64,000 nucleotides of DNA. Origin: Sphingomonas sp. CFBP 13720. GTDB taxonomy: Bacteria; Pseudomonadota; Alphaproteobacteria; Sphingomonadales; Sphingomonadaceae. The position numbers were made by a program, and so were the translations under genes. The DNA is taken from NCBI RefSeq assembly GCF_014842075.1, contig NZ_JACYVA010000003.1, positions 248,001 through 312,000 of the forward strand, in the 5' to 3' direction. Positions 52,988 through 61,211 of this stretch are shown here, in pieces. Below the pieces are notes generated by a model. That model was not told the origin of the DNA. It was given only the letters and a program-made list of their open reading frames with translations, and ran no database searches. Every line of letters starts with the position of its first letter. The first letter of the stretch is position 1.

Positions 52988-54598
52988 ATGGAAACGATCG
53001 GACGCGACCTGCGCGAGATGCAGCGCATCCCGCTGGAACCCGCGCACATCGCCGCGATCCGCGCAGCGGGAACGCGGCGGCACTATGCGAAAGGGGCGAT
53101 GCTGGCAGAGGTCGGCGCACCCGCCGACCGCTTCGTCTATGTCGAGGAGGGCGAGATAGAGGTCGTGAACCCGTTCACCGGGGAACGACAGGTGCCCTCC
53201 ACGCTCGGGCCGACGCAGTTCATGGCGGAGATTTCGCTGCTGTCGGGTGGCACCTGGTCGATGCCGATGCGGGCGGCGGCCGATACGGTCGTGGTAGAGG
53301 TTCCGCGACACGCCATGCTGCGGTTGATGGCGGCGATCCCCGAACTGTCGGATATCGTCATCACCGTACTGGCGGCGCGTCGGCGGCGTCAGCTCGATTC
53401 GGGCGATGGCATGCTCATCCTTGTCGGAGAGGAACGCAGCGCCGCGGTGCGAAGGATTGCCGAATTCGCGTCGCGCAACCGCGTGCCGTACCGCTCCTAT
53501 CCACTGGGAAGCACGGAAGCCGCCGGCGTGGCCGTCAGCTGCGGAACCGGACCCGACGATCCGTCCGTCGTCTTCGGCCGCGATCTGGTGGTCGGCGATC
53601 CGACCCCGGAAAATGTCGCGCGGCTGCTGGGGCTGGATCAGGATCTGCCGGAAGAGGACGCGTTCGACGTGCTGATCGTCGGGGCCGGTCCGGCGGGGGT
53701 GGCGGCGGGTGTCTATGCCGGTGCGGAAGGGCTGCGCGCGCTGGTGGTCGACGACACCGCGATCGGGGGGCAGGCGGGCACGTCGAGCCGCATCGAAAAC
53801 TATATGGGATTTCCGACCGGCATATCGGGCGCGGATCTGGTGTGGCGGGGCGAGGTGCAGGCGATGAAGTTCGGGACGCGCTTCGTCATGCCGCGTCGTG
53901 TCGCATTCCTCGAACGGCTGGCGAAGGGCGATCTGTGCGCGACCTTCGCCAACGGGCAACGCGTCCGCGCCGGCGCGGTGGTCGTCGCGACCGGTGTCCA
54001 GTATCGCCGCCTTCCCCTCGACCGCCTCCGCGAATTCGAAAATGCCGGAATTTATTACGCCGCGACCGAGAACGAGGCGCGCTTCTGCCGCGATGGCGAA
54101 GTGATCGTGATCGGCGGAGGAAATTCCGCCGGACAGGCCGCGATGTTCCTCAGCCGCGTCGCGCGTCACGTCCGGCTGATCGTGCGAGGCAATACGCTGG
54201 CAACGTCGATGTCGCATTATCTGTCCAGCCGGCTGGAAACCGATCCGGCGATCACGATCGAATATGGCGCGCACGTCGCCGAACTGCATGGCGGGCAAAG
54301 GCTGGACGCGGTGACGATCCGCAACGCGGACGGCGACCGGACGATCGATACCCGCGCGATGTTCGTCATGGTCGGCGCGGCCCCCAATACCGCATGGCTT
54401 TCCGGGCTGGTCGCGCTGGATGACAAGGGGTTCGTCCTGACGGGTGAATCGGCCGGCGCCACATCACCCTATGCCACCTCACAGCCCGGTATTTTCGCGG
54501 TCGGCGATGTCCGTGCCGGTTCGACCAAGCGGGTTGCGTCGTCGGTGGGCGAAGGTTCGGTCGTCATCGCGAAAGTGTGGGAGCATGTGCGCGGCTAG
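52988..54598 (+). CDS. cNMP-like / thioredoxin-like / FAD pyridine nucleotide oxidoreductase, no CxxC
   Basis: The product has 536 residues from ATG 52988 (AGGAGA upstream). Residues 20-125: a cyclic-nucleotide-binding-type barrel, but the phosphate-binding cassette reads AEISLLSGGTWSMPMRAA and lacks the usual PRxA Arg. Residues ~140-215: a thioredoxin-like fold without Cys pair. Residues 226-536: a thioredoxin-reductase-like part with VLIVGAGPAGVAAGVYAGAEGL (FAD), EVIVIGGGNSAGQAA (NAD) and FAVGDVRAGSTKR. The place where TrxR has CATC reads YAATENEARFC, so the dithiol is missing. Divergent from the fusion gene. Confidence 0.88.
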   Translation: METIGRDLREMQRIPLEPAHIAAIRAAGTRRHYAKGAMLAEVGAPADRFVYVEEGEIEVVNPFTGERQVPSTLGPTQFMAEISLLSGGTWSMPMRAAADTVVVEVPRHAMLRLMAAIPELSDIVITVLAARRRRQLDSGDGMLILVGEERSAAVRRIAEFASRNRVPYRSYPLGSTEAAGVAVSCGTGPDDPSVVFGRDLVVGDPTPENVARLLGLDQDLPEEDAFDVLIVGAGPAGVAAGVYAGAEGLRALVVDDTAIGGQAGTSSRIENYMGFPTGISGADLVWRGEVQAMKFGTRFVMPRRVAFLERLAKGDLCATFANGQRVRAGAVVVATGVQYRRLPLDRLREFENAGIYYAATENEARFCRDGEVIVIGGGNSAGQAAMFLSRVARHVRLIVRGNTLATSMSHYLSSRLETDPAITIEYGAHVAELHGGQRLDAVTIRNADGDRTIDTRAMFVMVGAAPNTAWLSGLVALDDKGFVLTGESAGATSPYATSQPGIFAVGDVRAGSTKRVASSVGEGSVVIAKVWEHVRG

Positions 54599-54664
54599 GG
54601 TCGACGCCGTTCCATGCCGGTTCCGGTCGCATCGGAGCCGTTCTCGATCGGGCCGAAAACCGCG

Positions 54665-55114
54665 CTAGCGCGAAGCCGGCAACACCTCGACCGAGAGGAT
54701 CTGCCGCCCGGTCGCCGGCAAGGAGGCTGGTCGATGCACCAGATGATCCATGCGCAACTGCCCGGTCGTCGCCGATCGCCAGACCGTTCGACAATAGCGC
54801 CCGGTCAGCCACCGCTCCGCTGGCGAGCCGCGATCGGCCGTGACGCACAGGCTACCCTTTGCGATCGTCCATCGCCCCGAAAAGGGGATCGGTCCACGCC
54901 CCAGCCGGACGCCGCGCCATGTGCCGTCGGCGTGGAATTCCTCCCGTACGCCGGCATCGGCCGAGCCGGGGGGAGAATAGCGGACTGCCTTCCCAATCAT
55001 CGCCTGCCGGATCGCCGCTCCGTCGAGCGGGATGGCGTCGTCCCTGCCGGATGCAGGCGAACCCGTCATAAGCACGACCATCGCGCAGGCATACCATGGT
55101 TTACACCAGATCAT
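54665..55114 (-). CDS. Small secreted protein, unknown function
   Basis: The product has 149 residues from ATG 55114. A signal peptide (MIWCKPWYACAMVVLMTGSPASGR) is followed by DDAIPLDGAAIRQAMIGKAVRYSPPGSADAGVREEFHADGTWRGVRLGRGPIPFSGRWTIAKGSLCVTADRGSPAERWLTGRYCRTVWRSATTGQLRMDH. The pattern of IRQAMIGK, FHADGTW, GRWTIAKGSLCV and YCRTVWRS suggests a small lipocalin/calycin-like barrel with two Cys. Convergent with the oxidoreductase. Upstream about 270 bp to the next gene on the other strand are lower in GC and show no further gene. Confidence 0.65.
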   Translation of the reverse strand: MIWCKPWYACAMVVLMTGSPASGRDDAIPLDGAAIRQAMIGKAVRYSPPGSADAGVREEFHADGTWRGVRLGRGPIPFSGRWTIAKGSLCVTADRGSPAERWLTGRYCRTVWRSATTGQLRMDHLVHRPASLPATGRQILSVEVLPASR

Positions 55115-55382
55115 GCGGCCTCCCGATGCCCTTCCCAAGTCGGGCAGGACAGTAACATGCGATACCAGAACAAGACGCCGCTGTCATCCCGAAGTAACAT
55201 CGATCTGTATCGTTGGTTACGCCGAATTATTCCAAATGTAGATTGAGTACACGTCAAAAGCGGGATACTGGACCTCTTGGTTTTTTTCGCGTGCGTTAGT
55301 GATTCGGCGTATCAGTGGACAAGTATCGGCAGCCCTGCAGATGCTGTCGCAATAGTATACCTTCCTAACGACAGGGACCGAA

Positions 55383-56123
55383 GTGATCGCTGGCATCGAA
55401 CCCCTATCGACGGACCACAGACGCGCGTCGGGTGCCTTCGTGCTGGATATCGTCGATGAAAGTATCGGAAGCGAAGGCCATACTTCGCCCGCCGCGATCG
55501 GGAACGAAGGATTTCGACGCTTCGTGTCGGAAACGATCGCGGCGTTCGGGGAATCGGGTTTCGGTGCCAGCCCGTCTGACGCAACCGCGATCGGTAGCGC
55601 GCGAGCCATGCTGGTCTTTCGCCGTTCGCCACTGGTCACGTCGGGGGACGATCCGTTTCCCGCTCCGCCCGAACCTGCGCCCGCATCGTCCGCCGCCGGC
55701 CGGGTCGTCACGCCATGGTTCAATTTCTCCGTCACCGGCGATCCGCCCTGCATCGACGGCGTCTTTCACTGGAGCGAGCGCGCGGTGCTGCGCGATCAGG
55801 CGATTCTGGCGGGCATCGCGGTCGATGACGCCGCCGCGCCGACGCCGTTGCCGCGCAGCGAATTCGAACGGCTGGCCGACGACTTTGCAACCGGCCGTTC
55901 GTCGGATGCGCCGCCCGAACTGACGTGGCTGTTCCACCAGTCGCCACGGAACCGGCGCGGCCGCTTCTCCGACGTCGTGGTGGACCAGATGCACCGGTTG
56001 AGCACCGGAGCGGCCGATCGCTATGCGCGCCTTGCCGGCATTCTTGCCGCGCGCTGCATCGCGGGGGGCGGCGCAACGATATCGATCGCCGACATTCGGG
56101 CGGCGCGATCTGTACCTGAGTAA
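55383..56123 (+). CDS. Orphan protein upstream of the secreted zincin
   Basis: I recognise no family. The product has 246 residues from GTG 55383 (AGGGA 6 nt upstream). There is no signal peptide or TM. The middle is Pro/Ala-rich (GDDPFPAPPEPAPASSAAGRVVTPW), and the rest is mixed charged helix, ending in MHRLSTGAADRYARLAGILAARCIAGGGATISIADIRAARSVPE. It is followed 42 bp downstream by the secreted multidomain gene. It may be a chaperone, inhibitor or immunity-type partner, but that is only by position. Confidence 0.6.
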   Translation: MIAGIEPLSTDHRRASGAFVLDIVDESIGSEGHTSPAAIGNEGFRRFVSETIAAFGESGFGASPSDATAIGSARAMLVFRRSPLVTSGDDPFPAPPEPAPASSAAGRVVTPWFNFSVTGDPPCIDGVFHWSERAVLRDQAILAGIAVDDAAAPTPLPRSEFERLADDFATGRSSDAPPELTWLFHQSPRNRRGRFSDVVVDQMHRLSTGAADRYARLAGILAARCIAGGGATISIADIRAARSVPE

Positions 56124-56165
56124 CGATGGAGCGGCACGACCTGCCGCATTTCAGGGAGAGCAGAC

Positions 56166-58523
56166 ATGGCATTTGCAGATATCGAAGCCAGACTGACGAT
56201 CACCGGCTTTTCCGCCGGCGCCGCCGCCACGATCAAAGCTGCGATCAAGACCGTCTATGAAGGGTCCGCGACCGCGAAGGGCATTTTCGACGGCTGGATC
56301 GCGACGGCGGGCAATGTGTTCACCGTCGAATTCGTCGCAGGCGCGTTCCAGGCGCTGACCGGCACCGGACGCATCCAGATCGACTTGGCCGAACTTACCA
56401 ATGCCAACTATATCGACAATAACGGCAAGGCAGTGGCGGACACCGCCGCCACGGCGATCCTGCACGAATTCGTGCACGCCCTGACCGGAAAGATCGACAA
56501 CTGGAACAACATCGACGATTATCGCGGCGATACCGTCCGGCAATCGAACATCATCTACAAGGAACTCGGCCTTCCTGAACAGAACAGCTATATCGCGTAC
56601 GACACCACCGGCAACATCCTGACCCGTGGCCGCGACTATACCGGCGGGGCGGCGATCGACCGGTCGGAGTCGGGCGACCGGAACTGGAATTCGGGCCCGG
56701 CGGGCGATTCCAAGGATCTGCTGATCGGCGGAGCGTCGGCCAACACGCTGCAATCTGGGGCCGGTGCCGATTTCCTGTTCGGGGCGGGCGGCAACGACAC
56801 GCTCGATGGCGGTGACGGGTCCGATACGATCGTGCTGACCGGCAAGCCCACCGATTACGACATCCGCCTGCAGGCCGACGGGTCGTACATCTCGCGCCAC
56901 GTCCGCGGCACGGCGGACGAAGGGACCGATACGATCGGGAATGCCGAGCGCGTCCAGTTCCTCGACGGCCAGACGTTCAACCTCGCCAAGAACGGCCTGA
57001 GCTTCCAGACCGACTTTTCGTTCGTGATCGATACCACCGGATCGATGGGAGACGATATCGCGGCGGTGAAATCGGCGGCGACCGGCGTGGTCAATGCGCT
57101 GTTCGCGGGCGATACGATCGATGCGCGGATCAACGTCGTCACGTACAAGGACAATACCAACGGCGAACCGACGGTGGTCGAACTGGGCTTCACCGATCAG
57201 GACGCGTTCGCGGATCGCAAGGCGGCGGCGCTGTCCGCAATCAACGGCATTTCGGTCGGCGGCGGCGGCGACTTCCCCGAAACCGCGTTCGAAGGGCTGT
57301 TGAAGGCGCTGGACGGCAGCGCGGGCGAATGGCGACCGGCGGCCGGGACCAAGAAGATCGCGCTGTTCACCGATGCGACGGCCAAGGATGCGTTCCTGCT
57401 GCCCACCGTACTCGCCTATGCGACCAATGTCGGCGCCACGATTTCCGCCAAGAATTCCGCCCTGCTCGGTTCGATCGGCGTGGTCGACACGTTCGAACTG
57501 ACCTTCGGCCCGGACGATTTCCAGCAACGCAACCCGGTTTCGGAAGGTGACGACGTCATCTCGCCGCCGCTGGTACCGTTCGTCGTCACGCCGGCCGGCG
57601 GAAAGGGGCTGATCCAGATCACCACCATCTTCATTTCGGGATTCACCACCCCCGACCCCAATTTGACGACGGTGTCGGAGGAAACGGGCGGATCGGTGCT
57701 GACCGCGTCCAATCCGGCGGAAGTCGTCGCGCGGCTGCTGGAAGTCATTACCACCGCCAATTTCAGCATCGGCTTCGCCAGTTCGTCGGTGACCGAAGGG
57801 AACAGCGGAACCACCGACGTCGTCATCACGATCAGTCGCGATCGCGGGGAACAGGCGGCTACGGTCGAGCTGTCCGTATCGGGAACCGCCAACGCCGGCG
57901 ACATTTCCGGCACGATCCCCGACAGCGTCACCTTCGAAGCGGGCGAACTGACCAAGGATATCGTGATCGGGGTGCGTGGCGATACGGTAAACGAAGCCGA
58001 CGAGACGCTGATCGTTACCATCGGCGACATCAGCACCCCCGCCACCGTTCTGACGGGAGAAGCCACGCTCAGCATCCTGAACGACGATGCGGACGCGGTA
58101 CTGGTCATCGAAGGCGACGAGAACAACAATGTGCTGCGAGGCACTGCGGCAAATGAGGTCATCATCGGCCGTGACGGATCGGACCGGATGGCCGGGCGGG
58201 GCGGCTCCGACGTCTTCGTATTCCTCGAATCCGATGGTCCGGGTCGGGATCGCATCGGCGATTTCGGCAGCGACGACGTGTTCATGAGCGACGTAAAGCT
58301 GTTCGACAGCAATGGCGACAACATCATCACGTTCGGCAGCAACCTGATCGTGGATATCGAAACCAGCCGCAGCGTGTCGATCTTCGGCGAAACCGGCGCG
58401 CTGGTCCGGCGGCTGGAATATGACGGCGTCTATGTCGACGAAACGACCGGCGTCGAATATTACATCTACAGCCGGGTCGGATCGGACGCCGGGCTGGATA
58501 CGGTCGCGGGCCTGACGATCTGA
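56166..58523 (+). CDS. Secreted multidomain protein: zincin + RTX + VWA + Calx-beta + RTX
   Basis: The product has 785 residues from ATG 56166 (GGGAGA upstream). There is no Sec signal; the acidic C-terminus fits type I secretion. Residues ~1-150: zinc-metalloprotease-like with HEFVH at 100-104 (AILHEFVHALTG), third ligand not obvious. Residues 185-220: RTX (SGAGADFLFGAGGNDTLDGGDGSD). Residues 284-530: von Willebrand A with MIDAS VIDTTGSMGDD (289-294) and FTDATAKD. Residues 535-640: Calx-beta. Residues 650-700: RTX (GTAANEVIIGRDGSDRMAGRGGSDVFVF). No type I secretion genes are nearby. Probably a cell-surface or secreted protease/adhesin. Confidence 0.85.
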   Translation: MAFADIEARLTITGFSAGAAATIKAAIKTVYEGSATAKGIFDGWIATAGNVFTVEFVAGAFQALTGTGRIQIDLAELTNANYIDNNGKAVADTAATAILHEFVHALTGKIDNWNNIDDYRGDTVRQSNIIYKELGLPEQNSYIAYDTTGNILTRGRDYTGGAAIDRSESGDRNWNSGPAGDSKDLLIGGASANTLQSGAGADFLFGAGGNDTLDGGDGSDTIVLTGKPTDYDIRLQADGSYISRHVRGTADEGTDTIGNAERVQFLDGQTFNLAKNGLSFQTDFSFVIDTTGSMGDDIAAVKSAATGVVNALFAGDTIDARINVVTYKDNTNGEPTVVELGFTDQDAFADRKAAALSAINGISVGGGGDFPETAFEGLLKALDGSAGEWRPAAGTKKIALFTDATAKDAFLLPTVLAYATNVGATISAKNSALLGSIGVVDTFELTFGPDDFQQRNPVSEGDDVISPPLVPFVVTPAGGKGLIQITTIFISGFTTPDPNLTTVSEETGGSVLTASNPAEVVARLLEVITTANFSIGFASSSVTEGNSGTTDVVITISRDRGEQAATVELSVSGTANAGDISGTIPDSVTFEAGELTKDIVIGVRGDTVNEADETLIVTIGDISTPATVLTGEATLSILNDDADAVLVIEGDENNNVLRGTAANEVIIGRDGSDRMAGRGGSDVFVFLESDGPGRDRIGDFGSDDVFMSDVKLFDSNGDNIITFGSNLIVDIETSRSVSIFGETGALVRRLEYDGVYVDETTGVEYYIYSRVGSDAGLDTVAGLTI

Positions 58524-58530
58524 TTGCTAT

Positions 58531-58560
58531 CGGGGCGGGCGTCTGCGGACACCCGCCCCG
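58531..58560 (+). terminator. GC hairpin after the secreted protein gene
   Basis: CGGGGCGGG (58531-58539) and CCCGCCCCG (58552-58560) form a 9-bp stem, 7 bp after the stop. No T run. The 215 bp that follow to psd show no gene. Confidence 0.5.
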
Positions 58561-58775
58561 AACATCGATCACCGTGTCCCGATCCGTCCCGTCCGCCGGA
58601 TCGCAACGCCCGCCGATCGGGCCGGAAGCGGCGCAGGCCGATTGCGACGACTGGAACACCTTCCGACCCGATCGTTCGGTCCGTAATCGACGTTTGGCGA
58701 TCGGCATCGCAACCCGCTACGGTCCCCGACCACCTCGCGCATTTCCGCGGCGGCGTTGTTGTTCAGAGCCTTGCC

Positions 58776-59627
58776 ATGTCCGATCGCCTGAAGATCCTGT
58801 TGCAACACCTGTTGCCGAAAAAATGGTTGACCCTGTTCGCCGGCCGCGTCGCCGGCGCGCATGGCAGCGCGGCCACTCCCATGCTGATCCGCTGGTTCGT
58901 CCGCAAATACGGCGTCGACATGCGCGAAGCGCTCGATCCCGACCTTGCCAGCTATCGCAGCTTCAACGATTTTTTCACCCGCGCGCTCAGGGCGGATGCC
59001 CGGCCGATGGCGGCGGCGGATTTCGTATCGCCGGTCGACGGCGCGATCAGCCAGTTCGGTGCGATCGACGATCACCACATGGTGCAGGCAAAGGGGCATC
59101 GCTTCACGATCACCGATCTGGTCGGCGGCGATACCGATCTGGCCGGTGTTTTCCGTCACGGCAGCTTCGCCAATCTGTACCTTTCGCCGAAGGATTATCA
59201 CCGGCTGCACATGCCGTGCGATGGCCGGTTGATGCGCATGATTCACGTACCCGGCGCGCTGTTTTCGGTGAACCCGACCACGGCGCGCGGCGTCGCCAAC
59301 CTGTTCGCGCGCAACGAACGTCTGGTGTGCGTTTTTGAATCCGAACGCCATGGGCCGTTCGTGATGGTTCTGGTCGGCGCGACCATCGTCGGCAGCATGG
59401 CAACCGTGTGGCACGGCGTCGTGAACGCCAAACGCACCGGCAAGCCGTCCGAATGGAACTATGCCGATCGCGACATCCGGCTGAAAAAGGGCGAAGAGAT
59501 GGGGCGGTTCCTGCTGGGATCGACGATCATCATGCTGTTCCGGCCGGGCTGCGTCGTCTTCAACCCCGAATGGGCACCGGAACGGCCGGTACGGCTGGGC
59601 GAAGCGATGGGAAAGGTTCCGGGGTAG
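58776..59627 (+). CDS. psd: Phosphatidylserine decarboxylase
   Basis: Psd converts phosphatidylserine to phosphatidylethanolamine at the inner membrane, by a pyruvoyl group formed on self-cleavage. The 283-residue protein starts at ATG 58776. Family stretches: FRSFNDFFTRAL-like (YRSFNDFFTRALRADARPM), FVSPVDGAISQFGAI, YLSPKDYHRLHMPCDGRL and the cleavage LGST in RFLLGSTIIMLF. The last 68 bp overlap the 3' end of the convergent glucokinase-like gene. Psd normally follows pssA; that gene is not in the window. Confidence 0.95.
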   Translation: MSDRLKILLQHLLPKKWLTLFAGRVAGAHGSAATPMLIRWFVRKYGVDMREALDPDLASYRSFNDFFTRALRADARPMAAADFVSPVDGAISQFGAIDDHHMVQAKGHRFTITDLVGGDTDLAGVFRHGSFANLYLSPKDYHRLHMPCDGRLMRMIHVPGALFSVNPTTARGVANLFARNERLVCVFESERHGPFVMVLVGATIVGSMATVWHGVVNAKRTGKPSEWNYADRDIRLKKGEEMGRFLLGSTIIMLFRPGCVVFNPEWAPERPVRLGEAMGKVPG

Positions 59628-60606
59628 CCGTCATCCGCTGATGATGCAGCGCCCTTCCCAAACCCACCAGTTCGGCATTTTCCAGCATCATCAACGACCG
59701 CGGCACGGTCAGCAAGGCACGGCGGTATTTCGCCGAAATCGGGAACAGCGCCTGTGCTTCGGGCTGGCGCAGGAACGGACGGATCGCACGGGCGACCTCA
59801 CCAGTGATCAGTACGCCGTCCCACGCGCCGAACGTCATGACAAGGTTTCCGGCCTGCGCCCAGAAGGCTCTGGCCAGCAACTGACAGGCACCACGCGCGA
59901 TCGGATCGGTCGCGGCCAGCCGGGTGACGTCTTCGGGCGTCGTCGCACGCGGCGGAACCGACGCGCGTCGGGCCAACAGCGCATAGATCGCCAGCAGACC
60001 ACGTGCCGACACGATATCCTCGCTCGCGACGGGATGTTGCCCCGCGAACAGGTCGATAGCCAGCCCTGCCAGCTCGTCCGTCGCTCCCGCGAAAACTGCG
60101 TGCCCCGCCTCGGTCGCCAGCACAGCGACGGTCCCGGTTTCGCTGCGGTTCACGACCGCGACGCCCAGACCCGAGGTGATGCCGACGATCAGGTAACATC
60201 CCGGCCGTCGCAACAATTGTCCCGGGGCACCGCCAAAGGCTTCGTCGACCCGTGTATCAACGCTCGCGAACGCCCAGGCTTCCGCCGCGAAGTCGTTCAG
60301 GATCAACGGCGGTTCGCCCAGCATCGCCTCCAGCCCGGAACGCGACAGGAACCATCGGGTGTTAGTGATCGAAATCGTATCGCCGCGTACCAGCCCGGGC
60401 ACCGAAACGGCCGACCTTCGGGGGAGCGCCGGGAGGTTGAGGTCGCGTTGGAATGCGATAAGCGCTGCCGATACTCCTGTCGTGGCATCGGCGCTGTAGC
60501 TGCGGATCGTATCGGGGCGGATCGATCCGTCCCCCTTCGACAGCGCGAACCGGACGTGTTTGCGCCCGATCGATCCGAGCACAGCGCTATCGCACGTCGC
60601 GGTCAT
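59560..60606 (-). CDS. Glucokinase-like protein with altered ATP-phosphate loop
   Basis: The product has 348 residues from ATG 60606 (AGGAAGAGG upstream). ROK-independent glucokinase fold: GITSGLGVAVVNRSETGTVAVLATEAGHAVFAG and LNDFAAEAWAFASVDTR carry the conserved Asp, and ITNTRWFLSRSGLEAML the substrate-site Asn. But the phosphate-binding DIGGTNxRFA of glucokinases reads SIGRKHVRFA, so the nucleotide-binding Asp, Gly and Thr are lost. It may be a regulator or use another donor. C-terminal end reads through the psd 3' part on the other strand. Confidence 0.8.
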   Translation of the reverse strand: MTATCDSAVLGSIGRKHVRFALSKGDGSIRPDTIRSYSADATTGVSAALIAFQRDLNLPALPRRSAVSVPGLVRGDTISITNTRWFLSRSGLEAMLGEPPLILNDFAAEAWAFASVDTRVDEAFGGAPGQLLRRPGCYLIVGITSGLGVAVVNRSETGTVAVLATEAGHAVFAGATDELAGLAIDLFAGQHPVASEDIVSARGLLAIYALLARRASVPPRATTPEDVTRLAATDPIARGACQLLARAFWAQAGNLVMTFGAWDGVLITGEVARAIRPFLRQPEAQALFPISAKYRRALLTVPRSLMMLENAELVGLGRALHHQRMTATPEPFPSLRPAVPAVPVPIRG

Positions 60607-60711
60607 GGCCTCTTCCTGTCGTTCACGCTTATCGTTGTCGATACCGGGAATAACGATGAAGAGTTTGCAAAACATTACAGCGATTTACGGTGCCAAGCCG
60701 GTGCCCGGCGA

Positions 60712-60740
60712 CGCCGTCCCGGACAGGGTCCGGGACGGCG
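60712..60740 (-). terminator. GC hairpin after the small periplasmic protein gene
   Basis: CGCCGTCCCGGAC (60712-60724), 3 nt, GTCCGGGACGGCG (60728-60740), a 13-bp perfect stem, starting 11 bp past the stop at 60752 on the minus strand. No T run. Confidence 0.6.
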
Positions 60741-60751
60741 CGCGCGGCGGT

Positions 60752-61090
60752 TCAGCGACGGCCCGGCCGGTCGTTACGATCGCGGCGGTCGTTCCGTTCG
60801 ATGCGTACCTTGCGCGACAGTGCGTCGAAACGCCTGTCGAGGTCGCGGCGTTCGCCGACCGACAACCCGTTCGAACGGCGATAGCGCTGTTCCAGCTGCG
60901 CGATCTGGCGGAACTCGCTGCGCAGGCTCACCGCCTCGCGCCGGTCGAGCGCGCCGTTGCGGATACCCTGATCGATCCGGCGATCGATCTGTGCCTGACG
61001 CTGGTTGATGTTCTGCCACGGCGCCGCAGCGGCGGGCAGTGCGGCGGTGGCGATGCCCAGACCAGCGATCAGCAGTGCGAACTTCTTCAT
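60752..61090 (-). CDS. Small periplasmic protein, unknown function
   Basis: The product has 112 residues from ATG 61090. Signal peptide MKKFALLIAGLGIATAALPAAAA. The mature part is a basic helical protein (WQNINQRQAQIDRRIDQGIRNGALDRREAVSLRSEFRQIAQLEQRYRRSNGLSVGERRDLDRRFDALSRKVRIERNDRRDRN), a layout found in many sphingomonad genomes and resembling the Spy/CpxP-like or 'DUF' envelope proteins only in general shape. Upstream 121 bp are unusually AT-rich for this window and contain TATTGA. Confidence 0.8.
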   Translation of the reverse strand: MKKFALLIAGLGIATAALPAAAAPWQNINQRQAQIDRRIDQGIRNGALDRREAVSLRSEFRQIAQLEQRYRRSNGLSVGERRDLDRRFDALSRKVRIERNDRRDRNDRPGRR

Positions 61091-61211
61091 CGGATGTCTC
61101 CTTGTCCCTCTGACAAATTCAATATCGTCCCACGCTGTCGCAACATCTTGTCATCAAACCCGGAAAATTGTCCCGATTTGTCGTACGGCCGATGCGGTCG
61201 TTCAGGTTTTC

